DNA of 8,484 nt, from contig CAMLSA010000121.1 in NCBI GenBank assembly GCA_946482655.1, positions 1 through 8,484 on the forward strand, given 5' to 3'. The position numbers were made by a program, and so were the translations under genes. The DNA is from an uncultured Sphingomonas sp. (GTDB lineage: Bacteria > Pseudomonadota > Alphaproteobacteria > Sphingomonadales > Sphingomonadaceae). The notes beneath the pieces were generated by a model that was given only the letters and a program-made list of their open reading frames with translations, was not told the DNA's origin and did no database searches. Shown in pieces: positions 1 to 6,227 of the stretch. Each line of letters begins with the position of its first letter. The stretch's first letter is position 1.

Positions 1-2
1 TG

Positions 3-908
3 GCATTTGGAGTGCCGGCAGCCTTCCTGCCGTCAACCGTGTTTCAGAAGGATCATTGGAGCAGCTTCACGCCACGTGTCGTCGTCTCCTATGATACCGG
101 GCCGGCCAACTTCTATGTGAGCTATTCGGCGGGTTTCAAGAGCGGCGGCTTCAATGCGCCGTCCATCTTCCCGCAGACGCCGCTGAGCCCGGAGAAGATC
201 GATGGCTTCGAGGCCGGCGCCAAGCTTCGCCTCCTGGACAATCGTCTGTGGCTCGACGTTGCGGCGTTCCACACGAAGACCAAGGACATCCAGGTCGCCG
301 CCATCGACACCTCGATCGGATCGGTCGTGCAGCAGAACGCCGCTTCCGCCAAGGCCGATGGCGCGGAGGCCAATTTCCGCTTCAAGCCGAACGACGCGCT
401 CATTCTGCAAGCTGGCGTTGCTTATCTGGACTCTCACTTCACCAATTTCCCGAACGCTTCCGTATTCAACGTGGCCTTCAATCCGCTGTTTGGACGGAAT
501 CTGCTGGGCGGATTCGTTGAGGATCTGAAGGGCTTCCCCACCACTCTGTCGCCCAAGTGGACGATGAATGGCGCGGCGACGTACGAATTCCCCCTCGTCG
601 GGGAATGGTCGGGCAGCGTCACTCTGTCGGCGCGGCACAGCAGCAGCTATGACTTTCAGGCCGGCGCCGGAGGACCTCAGCGTTACGCCCGGCAGAAATC
701 CTTCACCGTGGTCAACCTGACGGGTTTCATCACGCCACCGGGCGAGCGCTTGCAGATCTCCTGGTATGTCAACAACCTGTTCCGGCAGCATTATTATGAT
801 CAGCTGCAGACAAACTCTCAAACCGGATCCCTGCCCAACGGTGGTGGCGTATACGGCGTTCAGGCCCTTCCGCGCACTTATGGCGCAAGCGTGCGCGTGA
901 ATTTCTGA
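3..908 (+). CDS. TonB-dependent outer-membrane receptor, C-terminal part (5' end outside window)
   Basis: This is the C-terminal 301 residues of a TonB-dependent receptor, an outer-membrane beta-barrel that imports ligands such as siderophores or other scarce substrates using energy from TonB-ExbBD. The frame is already open at the left edge, so the gene starts outside the window; the GTG at 12 is internal. Visible barrel signatures are the SYSAGFKSGGFN strand typical of sphingomonad receptors, a following SPEKIDGFEAGAKLRLLDNR segment, a late strand ending in YVNNLFRQHYYD, and a final strand ending ASVRVNF, whose terminal phenylalanine is the usual outer-membrane assembly signal. The plug domain and TonB box are not in view. 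The gene runs toward the minus-strand genes and ends just before a strong hairpin. The substrate cannot be told from this part; a link to the catabolic genes further right is only suggested by proximity. Confidence 0.93.
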   Translation, partial: AFGVPAAFLPSTVFQKDHWSSFTPRVVVSYDTGPANFYVSYSAGFKSGGFNAPSIFPQTPLSPEKIDGFEAGAKLRLLDNRLWLDVAAFHTKTKDIQVAAIDTSIGSVVQQNAASAKADGAEANFRFKPNDALILQAGVAYLDSHFTNFPNASVFNVAFNPLFGRNLLGGFVEDLKGFPTTLSPKWTMNGAATYEFPLVGEWSGSVTLSARHSSSYDFQAGAGGPQRYARQKSFTVVNLTGFITPPGERLQISWYVNNLFRQHYYDQLQTNSQTGSLPNGGGVYGVQALPRTYGASVRVNF

Positions 909-913
909 TCCCT

Positions 914-930
914 TTGGGCTTTGCGCCCAA
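914..930 (+). other. Small GC hairpin after the receptor stop codon
   Basis: The arms TTGGGC (914-919) and GCCCAA (925-930) form a perfect 6-bp stem with a 5-base loop, six bases after the receptor stop codon. It shares its last base with the larger terminator-like stem that follows. The two form alternative or stacked structures in the 3' untranslated region. Confidence 0.35.
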
Positions 931-970
931 TCGGTGCTCCCGGGCTTTTCGCAAGTCCGGGAGCACCGAT
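930..970. terminator. Strong stem-loop, probable (bidirectional) transcription terminator
   Basis: Bases 930-943 (ATCGGTGCTCCCGG) are the exact reverse complement of 957-970, giving a 14-bp perfect stem. The stem can extend by a G-T wobble and three more pairs (944-947 with 953-956), leaving a loop of five bases at 948-952. It lies 21 bases after the receptor stop codon. The downstream T-run is weak (TTTCT from 970), so termination by this hairpin is inferred. Because the stem is symmetric and a minus-strand stop codon lies at 973-975, it may also serve leftward transcription. Confidence 0.7.
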
Positions 971-972
971 TT

Positions 973-1266
973 CTACACGTCGGGGTGGCACATGTCCGCG
1001 AGCTTCCACAGGCGCTGAGCGCGACGCGCGTCGTCTGGGACGAGGAAGCATGGCGCAACAGGCGGGTCTGATGGAAATTCGATGTTCCTGCGCCGAGGAA
1101 CGATCTGGCCGAGCCCTGGTCCCGCAACGCAAACCGCTTCCCTGCCGGGGGCAGCCGTCCGGTACGCTCCAGATACAAGCCGGTATAGGCGAACGACTCG
1201 CCGCCAGAGCGGCCCGATCAGGTAGAATCGGGCACCGCTTGGATTTTTTCCATGTTCCGCTAGGCG
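973..1266 (-). other. Possible minus-strand coding remnant in an otherwise gene-poor gap
   Basis: The interval 909-1323 holds no gene I recognise. The best candidate is a minus-strand frame open from 1266 down to a TAG at 973-975, about 97 codons without a convincing start. Its C-terminus reads PDDARRAQRLWKLADMCHPD, which vaguely recalls the C-terminal helix (ARRLWE-like) of retinol-dehydrogenase-like short-chain reductases; no catalytic part is present. The strong hairpin at 930-970 lies just beyond its stop, where a terminator would be expected if a gene once ended here. Long frames arise easily by chance in GC-rich DNA and this could be noise. The gap lies just downstream of a decayed receptor gene, so further gene debris is plausible. 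Confidence 0.2.
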
Positions 1267-1323
1267 TCACGTGAATTCCGCCTAACTTGGAATGCTCCGA
1301 GCGAGGCGTTCGCGATCCGATCC

Positions 1324-2089
1324 TCAGAAGCGTGCGCCGAGCGATACGCCCCATGTTCTGCCAATGCCCGGGTTCGCCCAATCGATGACGATCCTTGCCC
1401 GGCGCCGGAGGTGAAGCCGTCGTAGGTCGCGTTGTCCGTGATGTTCTTCACGAACGCCGCGAGCTCAAGCTCGAGCGCCGAGCGGACGGGGAAGGTATAG
1501 CGAACGCCCAGATCGATTTTTGCCACCGGCGGTATGGATGCGCGCGGATCGTTCAACACGTCGGTCTCGTAGCGAGACGTGTAGGTGAGCGCGCCGTTCA
1601 GTCCGATTTGGCCTACCGGCTGCGAACTCGTAATCCGAGATCAGACCGCCCGTCCACTTCGGCGTACGCCGCAGCTTCAAGACGGTTAAGTCCGCAAGAC
1701 CCTGGCCAAGATCCGCGAAGAAGTTCTTGTACTTGGCGTCGAGATACCCCGCCGAACCGGAAATCGTCCAGCCACGAACGGGCGCGACTCCGAGTTCGGC
1801 TTCCACCCCCCTTGTATCGCGCCTTGGCGACGTTGAGCGTCGTCGTGACGTTGAGAAGTCCGCCGCCGGGCGCCGGGAAAATGCGCAGAACATTCTCCTG
1901 CTTGTCCTTCAGCGTGCTGTGGAACGCCGAGACGTTCAACCGCACACGGCGATTGAAGAACTCGCTTTTGAAGCCGATCTCATAGGCATCCATGACCTCC
2001 GGCTGGTACGGCGAGACCGCGGAGACGACATTGCCCGGCCGGCCGTTGAAACCACCCGTATTATAGCCGCGGCTGAATGAGGCATAAGC
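1324..2089 (-). pseudogene. TonB-dependent receptor fragment: 5'-truncated at an insertion sequence and frameshifted
   Basis: Read on the minus strand, this is the C-terminal barrel of a second TonB-dependent receptor. It enters at the IS boundary with LAYASFSRGYNTGGFN, continues through VMDAYEIGFKSEFFNRR and WTISGSAGYLDAKYKNFF, then LELAAFVKNITDNATYDGF, and ends GIGRTWGVSLGARF with a TGA at 1324-1326. It cannot be read in one frame. A G6 run (minus strand) at 1806-1811 breaks the frame near RYKG/VEAELG, a second shift lies near 1615-1620 after DYEFAAG, and a third near 1395-1412 shortly before VIDWANP. The plug and the first part of the barrel are missing; the IS630 element sits exactly there. 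The order of motifs matches the receptor at 3-908 (GGFN strand, then an AFH strand), so the two are related and convergent. No functional protein is expected. Sequencing error could explain one homopolymer shift but hardly all three together with the truncation. Confidence 0.85.
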
Positions 2090-3219
2090 TAGTGGACAGA
2101 ATCTAACACTTGATGCCCGCGTTTGACGGCGGCGATGATTTTATCGGGGTTGGCGGTCCAGACGAAGGGTTTTGGGTTGGGGTTCTGCTCGGCGACGAAG
2201 CGGTTGATGGCGGCCTGGAGATCGACGAGCGAGTGGAAGGCGCCGCGCTTGAGGCGCCGGTTGGTGAGCTTGGCGAAGAAGCCCTCGACGGCATTGAGCC
2301 AGGAGCAGGACGTCGGGGTGAAGTGGAAGGCGAAGCGCTTATGGCGGGCGAGCCACTCGCCGACCTTGGGGTGTTTGTGGGCGGCATAGTTGTCGAGGAT
2401 GACATGGACATTCTTGCCGGCCGGTACCTGCCGCTCGATCGTGTTGAGGAAGCGGATGAACTCCTGATGCCGGTGGCGCTGCATGTTACGGCCGATCACG
2501 GTGCCATCGAGGATGTTCAGCGCGGCAAACAGGGTGGTGGTGCCGTTGCGCTTGTAATCATGGGTCATGGTGCCGGCGCGTCCCTTCTTGAGCGGCAGGC
2601 CGGGCTGGGTGCGGTCGAGCGCCTGGATCTGGCTCTTTTCGTCGAACGACAGGACGATCGCGTGGGCGGGAGGGTCGACATAGAGGCCCACCACATCCCT
2701 GAGCTTCTCGACGAACTGCGGATCGTTCGACAGCCTGAACTGCCGCACACGGTGCGGCTGGAGGCCATGGGCACGCCAGATGCGCTGAACCGAACTGACG
2801 CTGATCCCGACTTCGCCCGCCATCATCGCGGCGGTCCAGTGGGTTGCCTCGAACGGCGGGGAGCACAAGGTCAGCGCGACGACGCGCTCGGCGACCTCCG
2901 GCCCCAGCGGCGGGATGCGCGAGGGCCGGGTCTTGTCGCGCAGCAGCCCATCCCCACCTTCTTGCGCAAAGCGCTCCTGCCAGCGCCAGACGCACGTCTT
3001 CGACTTGCCCGTCCGGCGCATGATCTCGATCGTGCCGAACCCGTCGGCGCTGAGCAGTACGATGCGCGCGCGCCAGACGTGCTTCTGAGCGGCGTTGCGG
3101 TCGCGGGTCAGCGCCTCGAGACGGCCGCGATCCACAGGAGAAACTGTCAGGGTGATTCCAGTGCGCATGACACCGACTCGCACACCCCAATGCCCGGCCG
3201 AATCCATAAACGGTTTCAA
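2089..3219 (-). CDS. IS630-family DDE transposase
   Basis: This 376-residue enzyme cuts and pastes the surrounding element into TA sites. An N-terminal helix-turn-helix region (about 40-95) contains GFGTIEIMRRTGKSKTCVWRW, and a second DNA-binding segment (about 100-160) contains VSSVQRIWRAHGL. The catalytic domain has the expected acidic triad: D193 in LSFDEKSQIQ, D276 in VILDNYAAHK and E312 in WLNAVEGFFAK, the last two separated by 35 residues, close to the DD34E spacing of IS630. The length is normal for the family. The frame opens at ATG 3219; an ATG at 3168 (MRTGITLTVS) is an alternative start giving 359 residues, and I see no clear ribosome site at either. The TAG stop is completed by the TA target duplication plus one flanking base. 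Nothing suggests inactivation. Confidence 0.92.
   Translation of the reverse strand: MKPFMDSAGHWGVRVGVMRTGITLTVSPVDRGRLEALTRDRNAAQKHVWRARIVLLSADGFGTIEIMRRTGKSKTCVWRWQERFAQEGGDGLLRDKTRPSRIPPLGPEVAERVVALTLCSPPFEATHWTAAMMAGEVGISVSSVQRIWRAHGLQPHRVRQFRLSNDPQFVEKLRDVVGLYVDPPAHAIVLSFDEKSQIQALDRTQPGLPLKKGRAGTMTHDYKRNGTTTLFAALNILDGTVIGRNMQRHRHQEFIRFLNTIERQVPAGKNVHVILDNYAAHKHPKVGEWLARHKRFAFHFTPTSCSWLNAVEGFFAKLTNRRLKRGAFHSLVDLQAAINRFVAEQNPNPKPFVWTANPDKIIAAVKRGHQVLDSVH
2092..2116 (+). repeat. Left terminal inverted repeat of the IS630-family element
   Basis: It starts GTGGACAGAATCTAACACTT immediately inside the TA at 2090-2091 and pairs with the reverse complement of 3213-3237 at 17 of 25 positions, including the outer GTGGA and the inner blocks AATCT and TTGA. 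The terminal histidine codon of the transposase lies inside it. Confidence 0.8.
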
Positions 3220-3237
3220 TCGTCAGATTTCATCCAC
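3213..3237 (-). repeat. Right terminal inverted repeat of the IS630-family element
   Basis: Read inward on the minus strand it starts GTGGATGAAATCTGACGATT, right inside the TA at 3238-3239. The transposase ATG at 3217-3219 lies within this repeat. Its outermost base also supplies the G of the neighbouring monooxygenase TAG stop. Confidence 0.8.
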
Positions 3238-4736
3238 TAGAGAGGGATGCCGAACTGATATGTGTAATTATGCCAGTCGGGAAGCATCATCATTTCCCGA
3301 TACGCGCTCATATTGAGTGGAAATTGGGTGATGATCCGGCCCGTCCGGCTGAAATAATAATTGTGGCAGGCGCCATGCCAAAGAACGGCCTTGCCGATAT
3401 CGCGTTGCAGATCCTCGTTGTACCGCTCTTCGGCCTCGGCTTTGACGTCGATCCAGGCGACATCGTTGGCATCCATCCACTCCACATGGCGAACGATATA
3501 GGCGGCTTCATATTCCGCCATGGTGATCAGCGATCCATTGTTGGTGTTGGGCCCATAGGACATGAACAGGTTGGGAAAGCCCGAGGTGGTGATCCCCATA
3601 TAAGCGCGGGCGCCGTCCGACCAAGCTTCCTTGATGTCGATGCCGCCAGCGCCGCGCACGTCGATCGCCGATAGGAATTTGTCGACGTGGTAACCGGTCG
3701 CGCAAATGATAACGTCGTAGCGCCGAACCGTTCCCTTCGCGTCGATGATTCCCTCGGCCGTCACTCGTGCAATCGCATCGGTGATGAGGCTGACGTTCGG
3801 TCGATTGAAGGTGGGATAATAGTCGTTCGAGAAGAGCGGTCGGGCACAGCCCCAGTTGAAGGACGGAGTGAGCCTGGCCCGGATCTCGGGATCTTCGACG
3901 ACCTTCAGATTTTCGCGGCAGAGCGCGATAAGATCGGAATCGTCGGTGCGCTCCGTCCAACGGACAAAGTCATCCAGTTCCCGATACAGCCGCAGCCGTT
4001 CCGCGCGAGCCAGGCTCGGCTGTGCCGTCATAGCGGCGATGGCTTCTTCGTCGAAAACCGGATCGTCCTTGGGCATAACCCAGACGGGGGTCCGCTGGTA
4101 CACGTCGAGTTGGCCGACCATGCCGGCGATGACGGGAAGCATCTGTACGGAAGTGGCAGCGGTGCCGATCACGGCCACGCGCTTGCCGGCGAGACTCACG
4201 TCGTCACGCCACCGCCCGGTATGAAATGCGTCTCCCGCGAAGCTGTCCAATCCCTCGATGTCGGGCCATCGGATCTGGTTGAACATGCCCTGGGCGCTGC
4301 AAAGGATGTCCACGCTTTCCTCGCGGCCCGATCCCAGGGTCACGCGCCACTTCGTGCATTCGTCATCCCAGGCGGCGGCGACCACCTCGGTGGCGAGCTG
4401 AACATGGCGACGGATGTCATGCCGGTCGACGACGGCCTTGATATATTCCAGGATCTCCGGTTGGGGGGCGAAAGTCCGCGACCATGCCGGATTTAGGTCG
4501 AAGGAAAAGGAATAGAGGTGCGAAGCGACATCGCACTGTAACCCCGGATAACGATTGTGAAACCATGTGCCGCCGACATCGTCGGCTCGCTCCCACATGA
4601 CGATATTATCATAGCCGGCGGTCTTGAACCGCTGTGCGATGGCTATCCCGCCGGGCCCGGCCCCGATGATGCCGATGCGCCGGTTGCGAGGCGGGTTCAC
4701 GAAAGTTGATCGCGCTCCCATCGGCAGGACTTGCAT
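3237..4736 (-). CDS. Flavin-containing Baeyer-Villiger-type monooxygenase
   Basis: This is a predicted cytoplasmic FAD- and NADPH-dependent monooxygenase of 499 residues that would insert one oxygen atom next to a ketone, giving an ester or lactone. The FAD-binding Rossmann motif is GAGPGG at 25-30, followed by GGTW (55-58) and NRYPGLQCDV, a block conserved in phenylacetone/cyclohexanone monooxygenase relatives. The Baeyer-Villiger fingerprint is FAGDAFHTGRWR at 166-177; it has the F, G, H and W of FxGxxxHxxxW but arginine where proline or aspartate normally follows. The NADPH-binding motif is GTAATS at 191-196, and CATGY lies near 345-349. The length is usual for the family. I chose ATG 4736 because AAGGAG sits 8 bases upstream; an upstream ATG at 4790 would add 18 unconserved-looking residues. 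It is divergent from the dehydrogenase/P450 genes. Its TAG stop overlaps the IS end, so the native C-terminus may have been altered. The substrate is unknown. Confidence 0.88.
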   Translation of the reverse strand: MQVLPMGARSTFVNPPRNRRIGIIGAGPGGIAIAQRFKTAGYDNIVMWERADDVGGTWFHNRYPGLQCDVASHLYSFSFDLNPAWSRTFAPQPEILEYIKAVVDRHDIRRHVQLATEVVAAAWDDECTKWRVTLGSGREESVDILCSAQGMFNQIRWPDIEGLDSFAGDAFHTGRWRDDVSLAGKRVAVIGTAATSVQMLPVIAGMVGQLDVYQRTPVWVMPKDDPVFDEEAIAAMTAQPSLARAERLRLYRELDDFVRWTERTDDSDLIALCRENLKVVEDPEIRARLTPSFNWGCARPLFSNDYYPTFNRPNVSLITDAIARVTAEGIIDAKGTVRRYDVIICATGYHVDKFLSAIDVRGAGGIDIKEAWSDGARAYMGITTSGFPNLFMSYGPNTNNGSLITMAEYEAAYIVRHVEWMDANDVAWIDVKAEAEERYNEDLQRDIGKAVLWHGACHNYYFSRTGRIITQFPLNMSAYREMMMLPDWHNYTYQFGIPL

Positions 4737-4744
4737 CCGAAATT

Positions 4745-4750
4745 CTCCTT
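4745..4750 (-). promoter_or_regulatory. Ribosome binding site of the monooxygenase
   Basis: AAGGAG on the minus strand lies 8 bases before ATG 4736. It decides the start in favour of the 499-residue form over the longer frame beginning at 4790. Confidence 0.8.
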
Positions 4751-4806
4751 CCCGAGTCTGGGCCGGCCAGGCGCTTGCCGGTCCTTCCACCGGAGCATCT
4801 AAGCAG

Positions 4807-4824
4807 GTGACTCGTTTTTGTCAC
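4807..4824. promoter_or_regulatory. Dyad GTGAC-N8-GTCAC upstream of the monooxygenase
   Basis: A perfect 5-bp inverted repeat (4807-4811 and 4820-4824) with an 8-base T-rich spacer lies 71 bases upstream of the monooxygenase start codon. It could be a half of a regulator binding region or a leader hairpin; with 5-bp arms, chance is possible. Confidence 0.3.
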
Positions 4825-4826
4825 GG

Positions 4827-4850
4827 ATTAATGAACATGCATTCAATAAT
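4827..4850. promoter_or_regulatory. 24-bp AT-rich imperfect palindrome, candidate operator
   Basis: The half-sites ATTAATGAA (4827-4835) and TTCAATAAT (4842-4850) are inverted repeats matching at 8 of 9 positions around a 6-base centre. The size and symmetry fit a dimeric repressor such as a TetR, MarR or GntR type, but no regulator gene is in the window to match it with. It lies in the divergent region about 90 bases upstream of the monooxygenase start, in an AT-rich patch that could hold that gene's promoter. Confidence 0.4.
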
Positions 4851-4922
4851 TAAGCAACGAAGCTCAAATATGTCTGTGAGCCCTGTTCAAGATTTACAGC
4901 GAACCCAATGCAAAGAGCATAA

Positions 4923-4952
4923 TTGACACCAATACCAAAATGAACCCATAAT
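4923..4952 (+). promoter_or_regulatory. Sigma70-like promoter for the dehydrogenase/P450 genes
   Basis: A consensus -35 box TTGACA (4923-4928) is followed after 18 bases by CATAAT (4947-4952), four or five of six matches to a -10 box. It points right, in an AT-rich stretch between divergent genes. The predicted start of transcription would be near 4959, leaving a leader of about 105 bases before the ATG at 5064. It is predicted from sequence only. Confidence 0.45.
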
Positions 4953-4967
4953 CACCAAACGTAATAT

Positions 4968-4979
4968 GCTCGGCCGAGC
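4968..4979. promoter_or_regulatory. Perfect 12-bp palindrome GCTCGGCCGAGC
   Basis: This self-complementary 12-mer lies 16 bases past the proposed -10 box, so it would be at about +10 of the dehydrogenase transcript. A regulator bound here would block initiation or early elongation. GC-rich palindromes of this size also occur by chance. Confidence 0.3.
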
Positions 4980-5050
4980 CGACGGGCGGGTCGAGCGCAG
5001 ATCGGAAACGGCGCGGCTATATGTTCGGCCAGGATCGGCGCCAGGGTTGA

Positions 5051-5057
5051 GAGAGGG
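5051..5057 (+). promoter_or_regulatory. Ribosome binding site of the alcohol dehydrogenase
   Basis: GAGAGGG lies 6 bases before ATG 5064 and supports that start over the in-frame TTG at 5058 and ATG at 5073. It sits within a tandem 9-base repeat GGGTTGAGA (5044-5052 and 5055-5063). Confidence 0.6.
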
Positions 5058-5063
5058 TTGAGA

Positions 5064-6122
5064 ATGGCACTGATGAAAGCCTTTCGGTTGGTCGAATGGG
5101 GGCGCAAGGCCGAGTTCGTCGATGTTCCGGTTCCCGCCCCTCGGCCCGATGAGGTTCTGGTCCGCATGCGTGGTGCCGGGCTGTGCCGTTCCGACCTGGA
5201 CATCATGGAGGCGGCGCCTGGTGAAGAGCCTTATGCTTCGGTGCTGCCGGCGGGCTTTACCCTGGGTCACGAGAATGCCGGCATCGTCGAGATGCTCGGC
5301 TCGAGCGTCACTGATCTCAAGGTGGGCGAGGGCGTCGTCGTCCATCACATGCATTCCTGCGGACATTGTGATTTCTGCCTCGGCGGTATCGATCAGCATT
5401 GTCAAACCTATGCCCGGGGCGCGGTGTCGCTGACGCGCGGCCTGGGGCTCGACGGCGGTCTGGCTCAGTTTCTCGTGGTTCCCCGCCACGAGCTCGTCTC
5501 GATCGGATCCATCGATCCGGTGGACATGGCGCCGCTCACCGACGCCGGCGTCACGGCCTATCACGCCGTGCAAAAGGTGCTGAACGTCCTCAAGCCCGGA
5601 GCGGTGGCGGTGGTGATCGGCATCGGCGGCCTCGGAACATATGGCATTCAGTTCCTCAAGCTTCTGACATCCGCCGAGATCATCGCGCTCGATGTATCGG
5701 AGGCGAGGCGAACCGCTGGCATCGAGTTGGGCGCACGGCATGTGCTGGCCTCCGATGAGACGGCGGCTGAGCGGATCCTTGAACTCACGCGCGGCAACGG
5801 TGCTGATGCCATCATCGACTTCGTCGGCTCCAACGAGACCTTGGCCTTGGCGGCCAGGATCTCTCGGCCGCAAGGGCGGATCATCCTGGTCGGCATGGCG
5901 GGGGGATATCTGAATTTCGGCTGGGGAACATTGGCGACCAGCTGCGAGGTCGCGATTTCGATGGGCAGTACGCGGGCCGACCTCAGCGCAGTCTGCAAGC
6001 TTGCTGCAGCCGGCAGGTTGACGATCGAAAAGCAGACCTTCGCCTTCGACGACGTCCAAACGGCCTATGACCTGCTCAAGAAGGGCCAGCTCCACGGACG
6101 GGGTGTCGTCGCGTTCGATTAA
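5064..6122 (+). CDS. Zinc-dependent medium-chain alcohol dehydrogenase
   Basis: This is a predicted cytoplasmic NAD(P)-dependent alcohol dehydrogenase of 352 residues in the medium-chain (MDR) superfamily, interconverting an alcohol and a ketone or aldehyde. Catalytic zinc ligands are C41 in GLCRSD, H69-E70 in GHENAG and probably D160 in TDAG. The structural zinc site is the cysteine cluster C99, C102, C105 and C113 in CGHCDFCLGGIDQHC. The coenzyme fold has GIGGLG at 186-191, with aspartate 210 (ALDVSE) at the end of the second beta strand, which favours NAD over NADP. All key residues are present and the length is normal. It is the first of three rightward genes and diverges from the monooxygenase. 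In the proposed pathway it would oxidise the alcohol made by the P450 to the ketone the monooxygenase uses; the exact substrate is not visible. Starts at TTG 5058 or ATG 5073 are possible. Confidence 0.9.
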   Translation: MALMKAFRLVEWGRKAEFVDVPVPAPRPDEVLVRMRGAGLCRSDLDIMEAAPGEEPYASVLPAGFTLGHENAGIVEMLGSSVTDLKVGEGVVVHHMHSCGHCDFCLGGIDQHCQTYARGAVSLTRGLGLDGGLAQFLVVPRHELVSIGSIDPVDMAPLTDAGVTAYHAVQKVLNVLKPGAVAVVIGIGGLGTYGIQFLKLLTSAEIIALDVSEARRTAGIELGARHVLASDETAAERILELTRGNGADAIIDFVGSNETLALAARISRPQGRIILVGMAGGYLNFGWGTLATSCEVAISMGSTRADLSAVCKLAAAGRLTIEKQTFAFDDVQTAYDLLKKGQLHGRGVVAFD

Positions 6123-6214
6123 GTGCGCGAGGTAACGGCCGGCAACCATGGCCTTCGATCATGCGACGGGCCGAGCGTTTCAAGGACGGTCAAGCCGAAT
6201 GACGCGTCGATTTC

Positions 6215-6222
6215 GGAGGAGG
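6215..6222 (+). promoter_or_regulatory. Ribosome binding site of the P450
   Basis: GGAGGAGG lies 5 bases before ATG 6228 and is the strongest ribosome site in the window. It fixes the P450 start there rather than at a GTG at 6123 that opens the same frame directly after the dehydrogenase stop. Confidence 0.8.
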
Positions 6223-6227
6223 ATCGC

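Larger units (their letters stand above)
2092..3237 (-). mobile_element. IS630-family insertion sequence, complete
   Basis: The element is 1146 bp with one transposase gene. Both ends start GTGGA reading inward, and comparing the outermost 25 bases of each end gives 17 identities. Each end is bordered by the dinucleotide TA (2090-2091 and 3238-3239), the duplicated target expected for IS630/Tc1-type transposition, and both sit in a CTAG context (2089-2092; 3237-3240). The transposase is intact, so the element may be active or recently active. Its left flank is a receptor pseudogene lacking its 5' part and its right flank is the monooxygenase stop codon, so it marks a rearrangement junction. 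I cannot tell from one copy whether this was a simple insertion or recombination between two copies. Confidence 0.9.

Noticed and set aside
33..1178. A 381-codon minus-strand open frame opposite the TonB receptor
   Set aside because: It is the complement of clear receptor beta-barrel sequence and shows no motif of its own.
1800..1815. Programmed frameshifting at the G6 run of the receptor fragment
   Set aside because: Two further frame breaks and the missing 5' half make ordinary decay the simpler explanation.
2110..3240. A 376-codon open frame on the plus strand opposite the transposase
   Set aside because: It is antisense to a well-supported DDE transposase, shows no domain, and is rich in D, E, G and L as expected from a GC-rich complement frame.
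3687..4496. A 269-codon plus-strand frame inside the monooxygenase
   Set aside because: It is antisense to a flavoprotein with intact motifs and has no ribosome site or family resemblance.
4737..4790. An 18-residue N-terminal extension of the monooxygenase from ATG 4790
   Set aside because: AAGGAG at 8 bases before ATG 4736 and the usual short lead before the FAD motif favour the internal start.
4887..6149. A 420-codon minus-strand open frame across the alcohol dehydrogenase
   Set aside because: It lies opposite a gene with complete zinc and coenzyme motifs, and its own translation has no recognisable motif.
6123..6227. A GTG start at 6123 adding 35 residues to the P450
   Set aside because: The extension has no P450 similarity, while GGAGGAGG 5 bases before ATG 6228 gives a normal-length enzyme.
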